A stretch of 64,000 bases of DNA from Cephalopachus bancanus (lineage: Eukaryota > Chordata > Mammalia > Primates > Tarsiidae), in contig JAPVLO010000073.1 of NCBI GenBank assembly GCA_027257055.1, positions 4,349,001 to 4,413,000 of the forward strand, in the 5' to 3' direction. Shown in pieces: positions 58,171 to 64,000 of the stretch. Numbering within the stretch: the first letter of the stretch is position 1; each line of letters begins with the position of its first letter. The position numbers and the translations under genes are program-made. Below the pieces are notes generated by a model. That model worked only from the letters and a program-made list of their open reading frames with translations. It did not search any database and had not been told where the DNA came from.

Positions 58171-58844
58171 GATACCTGAAATCACCATGCAAAATAGATA
58201 ACAAAAAGAAACACAGGGGATAATACAAGTCATTTTAGTAATTAAAAAAATTGAAAAGTCCTATAAATTTGCCTTAAACTACATCATTTAACTGTGATTA
58301 ATTGTACTGAGTTCTATTCTAGACGCGGTACACTGTTAGTTCTGAGCTTTGAGGATGACTTAAGACATGTAGCTCTGACTTCAGAAAATATCTCTTTAAG
58401 TAGACATAGGCAGATATTGGCTTAATGTCTGAATCCTCTGAGATTTCATGAGATGAGACTCTTCACCTCCAATATATATAAACCACAGGCTCTGGATACT
58501 TTGCTTTCCAATAATCAGTCCTATTTTTGTGGCCCATCTAACACATGATGTTACTAGTTAATTTCAAAACAATTGCATGTTGGCGCATTGGGGCCAAAAA
58601 CAACACTCATACTGTTGCCTCAAAACATCTGAAAAGCTAGGCAGACCGAAAAGAAATAAATTTTAAAACAGCTCTAAACACACATGTTCTTGAAATTATT
58701 TACTATAGATATCACACATAATGTCTCTGTAATCCTGGTAACTTTAGCACTTCAGAATTTCAACTTCAAATGAGAATGTATTATCATGCCTTCATTAAAA
58801 TGTCTCCATGTGCAAAACTGAACTGCTACTTCATGTACAAGCAT
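58171..58844. other. Unique AT-rich DNA
   Basis: Nothing recognised. Confidence 0.4.
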
Positions 58845-59040
58845 AAGATCTGTATTTGAATTCTGGCTCCTTCGCTTACAAAATCTGTGATGTCAGTGAT
58901 GCCATTGTAGTCCTTTCTAGCTCTCAACTTCCTCAATTGGTAAATGGGGAGATTTCTTTTATTACAGGATGGTTATGAGTATCACATAAAATGACACATG
59001 AGGGCTTGGCTAGGATAATGCCTTGGCAGGTAGAAAATTT
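58845..59040 (+). mobile_element. MIR SINE
   Basis: TTTGAATTCTGGCTCCTTCG, CAACTTCCTCAATTGGTAAA, TGGGGAGATT, ATTACAGGATGGTTATGAGT and CATGAGGGCTTGGCTAGGAT follow the MIR core and 3' region in order. Confidence 0.82.
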
Positions 59041-60802
59041 CTCTATGAATTAAAGAATTGAGGTAAGCACTAAAAGTAAGATTTTCAAAATATATTTGTC
59101 AACTCTGTCAAGGAGATTTTAAGCAGCTTTCCCTTACAATGGAGGTTTAATATGAAGGCAATTGTATTCTTAATTCCTCAAGTGTTCAGCATTTCAGTGT
59201 AGGTGTTACCTTATAGAGAGTTGATAAGATAATGTCACCTTGCATGACCTTGAGAACATCCTGGCACTTATCTCTATATATGCATGACTTTATAGTTTGT
59301 GGTAATCAGTGAAAAGAATAATATAATCTTTAACATGCACTATCACAGTTTACAAATGAACACATCCAATGAGTTTAGATGTTTACTTCTGAAATTCTTC
59401 CAAGTATTGTCAATTATTGGTCATGAAATAAACACCATTCCTAACCCCTTTGGAGTGTTCTTATACTGCTGGGAGTCATCTATGATATTGGAAGCATGGA
59501 AATCAATGGAGCATGTGCTCAAGCAGACTTATCTCTATCTCTACTGCAAGACACTGTGGCTATCTTTTGGTTGGCCTTCTCACATCCTGTTCCTCCCTGT
59601 CGAGTAAGGATAAAAACAGGGCTTGGGCAACAGCAGTTTGAATTTTATAGGAGATGTTCTGGGTTGAAGGGCTGGGACACAGCAGGGGTTGGGAGGGGAT
59701 GCACTGCTGGTTGATACTTTAGGTATGGACATAGACCACAAGTACAGTGGGCAATCTTACACCTGAGATCATTCTTAAGGAAAGTAGAGACAGGACTTTG
59801 TCCCCACAGAAAAAAGGTGGGTCAGGCAATGTGGGAAAAAACATGTGCAAATGTAAATAACCGTCGACAGAGGTTATTACAGATGTCAGAGCAATCAGAA
59901 GGTGGGATGAGCCCTGGCAGCATCAGAAAAAAAGCTGACTCAAACACTGAGGGATGAAATCATCCCAGTGATATGCAGAGCCTCTGGGAAATTGACCTGA
60001 TGCAAAGCCAGAAGTTTCCTGAAGAAATTTTTCTTACTTTTCTCTGATACTAGACCATGTGTTCTAGGGTGAAAGATCTGAGGGGTCATTGAGACAAAGA
60101 GTTTTGGAGTAAAAAGTTGGCATGTCTTGTGACAAAGAGACTCCAACAATCGTTTACACATAAAAGGGAGAAGAGCTACCATTGATTGCTAAACTGTGCT
60201 CTGAGAAAGTTCTCTTTCCTTTCTTTCCACAATAGGCTCCTCCACTGACAATCTCTGTTTTAGTTGATATCGCTAATGAGCTTTCCTATAGAATGTTCAA
60301 GTTGAACTTCTTCAGAAAATTGGCAAAGGGATGGTGAAGGGAGGGTCGGTTGCTGTCTTCCTAGCTAGAGCCTTGTAGGCTTCCAGAAACAGTGCCAAGA
60401 ACTTTTTTGAATGTGTTTCCTGAAGTAGGGAGACCAAGAAGTCTGGTGCCAGACTTCGAGTCTGAGAAAGGTGATGCTGACTGTGGGCGCAAGCCTGGTT
60501 CCCTTGGAAAGCAAGGGAGCTGCAAAGGACAGACTGCCTTGCAGCAAAACTGGGATGCGCCTGCCAACCAATGTCTGCAAATGGACACGAGACTGTTTCC
60601 CATAGGCCAAATATGGGTTATACAGGACAGCCGGGGTTGCTGGGGCTCCACCTGATCACGGTGAGAAGCTGGAAATGAAAGCCTTTTTGGAAGGAACAAG
60701 AAATCAAGGAGAGGAGTATTTTTGGTTTTTGTTTTGTTTGAAAGGAAAAACTACAGAAGGAAAGTCCAATAGGGGATAAACCAACACCCTACAAAAGAGT
60801 TC
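59041..60802. other. Mostly unique DNA, G+C-richer near 60.4-60.65 kb
   Basis: No repeat recognised. The segment 60392-60655 is open in several frames (up to 112 codons on the minus strand) and richer in G+C. I see no domain, homology or splice pattern, so I do not call a gene. Confidence 0.35.
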
Positions 60803-61168
60803 TGCTATAAACTAAATGTTCGTGTTCTCCTGAATGTGTATGTTGAAATCCTAACCCCAATATGATGGTATTAGGATGTGAAGCCCTTGGGAGGTAATGA
60901 GGTCCTTAAGGGTGGACCCCTCATCAATGGGACTACTATCCTTGTAAAAGAGACCTCGGAGACCTCTCTTGTCCCTTCTGCCTGCAAAAACATGGCAAAA
61001 AGACGGCTGTTTTTGAATGAGTAAGTGGGTCTTTCCTTGACATCAATTCTGCTGGCACCTGGATCTTGGGTTTCTGAGACTCTGGAGCTGTGAACAATGA
61101 ATACCTGTTGCTTATAGGCCACCCAGTCTATGGATGTTTGTCATAGCAGCATGAATGGATTAAGACAG
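60803..61168 (+). mobile_element. MaLR LTR (MLT1/MST-like), near complete
   Basis: ATGTTGAAATCCTAACCCCA, ATGATGGTATTAGGATGTGA, TTGGGAGGTAATGAGGTCC and AAAGAGACCTCGGAGACC occur in order. TATAGGCCACCCAGTCTATG and CATAGCAGCATGAATGGATT, then AAGACAGG close the LTR. Confidence 0.87.
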
Positions 61169-61685
61169 GGCCCAAAAGTAGAAAAGTCAACTTCAGTCAA
61201 ACAAGAATGAAGTCTCACAAGTAAATAACAACTGGGGCTTCTTGCCTTTCCTGCCTCCACAATTTCACCATCCCACCCCGACACCCCCAATTTTGACCCT
61301 GCTGATTAGCATATGCAGCTGTGAGAGGGAGGTACGCAGAATGACTCGGTAGAAGAAGGTGCTCACCATACCCACCTCATATCAGGGCCGCAGACTGGAG
61401 CAGGTGCTGGAGGAGGCCATTGTCATGCAAAATCAAGGTCAGAATTTTGACTGAAACATAAGACTGAACTGGAAATATCTAATCAGGACATTTGCCTACC
61501 TAAAATGACAATAGGAATGTTTCTTGCCACAAAGTGAGCTGATAGATCATGGCACCTGTCCAAAATCTAATCTGTTGCAGGTGGTTGCCCCACTAAATAA
61601 AGTAAGTTTAGTAAGAGACCAAAACGATTACCTTTTGATTTGGGGTTATCGTTGTTCAACTTTCATCTCACACACTTAGCTACAA
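61169..61685. other. Unique DNA with a candidate regulatory core
   Basis: The segment 61295-61460 has CTGATTAGCATATGCAGCTG (POU/E-box-like cores) and several CpGs. It is repeat-free and may be constrained, but there is no direct evidence. Confidence 0.3.
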
Positions 61686-61689
61686 TCCA

Positions 61690-62300
61690 AGTTAGATTTC
61701 TGGAAACCATCTGATTTCTCTCTTTTTCTCCATCATCCACATTCACTCTGTCCTCAAAACCTACAGATTTTTCTTACTCAGTGTGTTTTACTCCATCCTC
61801 TCCTCTTCATCCCAAACTATGTCTCAGTCAAGGTTTTCATCAGATGTATCTGGACTATTTTATGTTTCCTTAACTGGATCTGAGCTTCTAGTCTCAGTCT
61901 ACGTCCCCATTAAATATGCTTGGAGTGATGCCTGATATATATATATGTGTGTGTGTATGTGTATATTATATGTGACTCTCCTGCATGTATATATATATGA
62001 CAATATATGTAAGTTATTATTTTAATCAGTTATTTTTATGTATCCTTCAATACTTCAAGATTTGGTTCAATAGACATCTCCAAGAAGCCCAAATAAGGCT
62101 TACACTGGCCAACTTTACCAACCCACTCTGTGCATAACTCTACATTAGTTGGAATATCAGTATACGTATCTATGTCACTCACAATTAATACCAATTTTTC
62201 AAGGGCAAGGACTGTTCATTTTGTATCACTAGTTTTAGTCAATTATCTATCATACTATGTATGCTTAATAAAAGTTTCCTGAACTGGATTAAATCTTCAA
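61690..62300 (+). mobile_element. L2 LINE relic, 3' portion
   Basis: The first part (CTCCATCATCCACATTCACT, CTCAAAACCTACAGATTTTT) resembles the L2 coding-end region. The second part (TCAAGATTTGGTTCAATAGA, ATCTCCAAGAAGCCC, AAGGGCAAGGACTGTTCATT) resembles the 3' UTR, and it ends near AATAAAAGTTTCCTGAACTG. A TA/TG tract has expanded inside. Confidence 0.7.
61935..62012 (+). repeat. TA/TG-rich simple repeat
   Basis: Two patches of alternating TA and TG (ATATATATATATGTGTGTGT and GTATATATATATGACAATAT) separated by TGACTCTCCTGC. Confidence 0.93.
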
Positions 62301-62814
62301 TGTTAAGATTAAAGTTAAACCATAAATAATAAAGTCATACTATATATCAATAATTTTTTTCCCAAAATATTGGTTTTTGCATCTGAAGCTCCCAATATTT
62401 AATTATCTGTGCAGATAGACTAGAAATCATCTAGTAAAGTTAATGAGAGTGTCTTGGGTCACGTTTTGTTATTGCCCATTGTGAATGCCATTTTATGAAT
62501 GGTCCTTTACTATTTTCAGGAGTTTGGAATATATGTCATTCATATGTCATTAAGGCAGGGAAACTATATATTTCCCCACAGTTTCTCTGCCCCAGAAGGG
62601 GTATATTATAATGAAAGCAAGTTTCTCACTAAATTCTGCCCCAAGTACACATGTTTCTTAGCAAACAGACAAAATAACATTTTCTAACCAGCTATTGTAA
62701 GGTCAGGCATGTACCTACTCTCTTGTTCTTAGGCATTTTGACAAAAGCCCACATTAGGTTTACTCAGGGGACAGGACCAGTTAACCTTCTATTGTAATCA
62801 GGCAAGAGAATTAT
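62301..62814. other. Unique DNA
   Basis: Nothing recognised. Confidence 0.4.
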
Positions 62815-63172
62815 CTTAGTTCATTTGGACTGCTATAACAAAATAACTTATACTGAGTAACTTATAAGTAACAGAATTTCATTTCTTATAATGCTGAAGA
62901 CTGGGAAGTTTATGATAAAGGTGCAGATTTAGTGTCCTAATGAAAGTGTGCTTCCTGATGCTTTCTCATAATGTATCCTCACATGTAGAAGGAGTGAGCC
63001 AGCTTCAAAAGAGGATGAGGCCTCTTTCTATAAGGGCACTAATCCCAGTCATGAGGGCTGAAGCCTTATGACCTAATCACTTCCCCAAAGGCCCTACCCC
63101 CACCATCATCTCTGGGATTAGAATTTCAATATATGGATTTTGGAGGAATACAAACATTTAGGCCATAGCAAG
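62815..63172 (-). mobile_element. MaLR LTR (MLT1-like), antisense
   Basis: CTTAGTTCATTTGGACTGCT, ATAACAAAATAACTTATAC, TATAAGGGCACTAATCCCAG, TGACCTAATCACTTCCCCAA and GATTTTGGAGGAATACAAAC occur in reverse-LTR order. Confidence 0.85.
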
Positions 63173-63967
63173 AATCTTCTGGTAAGCAGTGTTACACAAG
63201 ACCAGACGAACTTGGTGATACACTGCTAACCTGACCTTGTTCCTACAAGAACAGAAGGGACTGCACATCTTCTTTTCTCTGATCAATCATACATTTTTTT
63301 AGCCTCTTCTAAAGCATCAATTTCATACATTCTTAGTCTACTCCCTCCAGTAGTAAAAGTTCTTCCCACTCATTTTGCTAATGCACAAACCTTCTGGGCA
63401 GATTTAGATAATGTTATGTTAAGTGTTTGTCAAAACCACCTCTGAAGTCCTGATTACCTTTTCCCAAAGCTAAGTGGCCATCCTTGGAGTAAGGTTACTG
63501 AATAAGGAACTTAATATATTATCTGATACCTAGGATCTAATGAAATTAATTTATACATACATATTATGATGATGTTATCTATAATAGAGAATTTCAAAAT
63601 AAATTCACACTGTAACAAAAATGTAGCAAAAAAAGTCTTCAAATATCAATTTTGGTCTATAGTTTGTTGCTACACTTTTTTCTTTCCTCCACTCAATGAA
63701 AGGAATATGGGTATATTGCCTGAAGTAGAATTAGGTTTGCTATGGCAGAAATTCCAGAGAGGAAAAAAGAGTTAATGTTTTCTATTGCCTTCCCAACTAA
63801 TGTCGTGAAAACTATTTTGGTCTTTTCTTAGTTGATTTGTACATATGTCACCCTCTGGTCAGTTGACAAGCAACCCAAGAGTTGAACATGAGATCAAACC
63901 ATAGATAATAGGAAAGAAAAAGAATAGTGGAAGAGAAAGTGAATGACTTTTGATACTGAAAAATCCT
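63173..63967. other. Unique DNA
   Basis: Nothing recognised; a 69-codon frame at 63566-63775 has no domain. Confidence 0.4.
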
Positions 63968-64000
63968 GCCGGGCTCGGTGGCTCAGCCTGTAATCCCGTG
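63968..64000 (+). mobile_element. Alu, derived type, cut by the window edge
   Basis: GCCGGGCTCGGTGGCTCAGC followed by CTGTAATCCCGTG, identical in type to the derived Alus elsewhere. The rest lies outside the window. Confidence 0.93.

Overview
This window is non-coding mammalian DNA built from layered transposable elements. I found no intact protein-coding gene, exon chain, tRNA, rRNA, CRISPR array or bacterial-type feature. The long reading frames are either decayed retrotransposon ORFs (L1) or chance frames in repeats and simple sequence.

The organism is a primate, because several full dimeric Alu elements are present. Most of them share a derived diagnostic pattern: a left arm reading GGCTCAGCCTGTAATCC, the string GACCTCATCTCTACAATAAA, and a right arm with CAGGTCGAGGCTGCGGTGG. 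This does not fit the anthropoid AluS/AluY or lemur/galago Alu consensus as I remember them. I infer a tarsier (Carlito/Tarsius) as the most likely source, but this rests on memory of Alu subfamilies and is not proved. The window could be a gene desert or a large intron.

Layout. 1-6570: AT-rich unique DNA with L2 relics and one possible conserved non-coding block. 6572-9160: two derived Alus, an L2 relic and an alternating purine-pyrimidine minisatellite. 9425-10922: a decayed hAT (Charlie-like) DNA transposon with its 3' terminal repeat. 11514-13035: a 5'-truncated L1 and an ancient L1 on the other strand. 13400-16460: three Alus and a GGAA tract. 16460-22550: mostly unique sequence with a GT/GA tract, an L2 relic and the best candidate for a conserved enhancer (about 19.5-20.35 kb). 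22551-29296: a nearly full-length but broken L1 on the minus strand, flanked by target-site duplications. 29880-30770: an L1 3' end abutting a truncated mariner. 31520-32110: a MaLR-type LTR split by an old Alu. 34174-35486: two copies of an unassigned 134-bp repeat around a MER5-like relic. 35610-43280: an MLT1-type LTR split by a 7.2-kb L1, which itself carries an inverted duplication and a doubled 3' end. 43280-51985: L2, MaLR LTR and Alu insertions, including a head-to-head Alu pair. 51985-56230: mostly unassigned. 56228-64000: MaLR LTRs, L1 tails, a MIR, L2, and the start of another derived Alu at the right edge.

The elements do not form a pathway; what can be read is insertion history. 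Derived Alus and one L1 lineage (3' ends at 11.5, 22.6, 29.9 and 57.1 kb) are the younger layer. MLT1, L1MA-like, hAT, L2 and MIR relics are the older layer. The most unusual signals are structural: the inverted duplication inside the 36-43 kb L1, its repeated tail, a near-perfect hairpin in the host LTR, and the 134-bp dispersed repeat.
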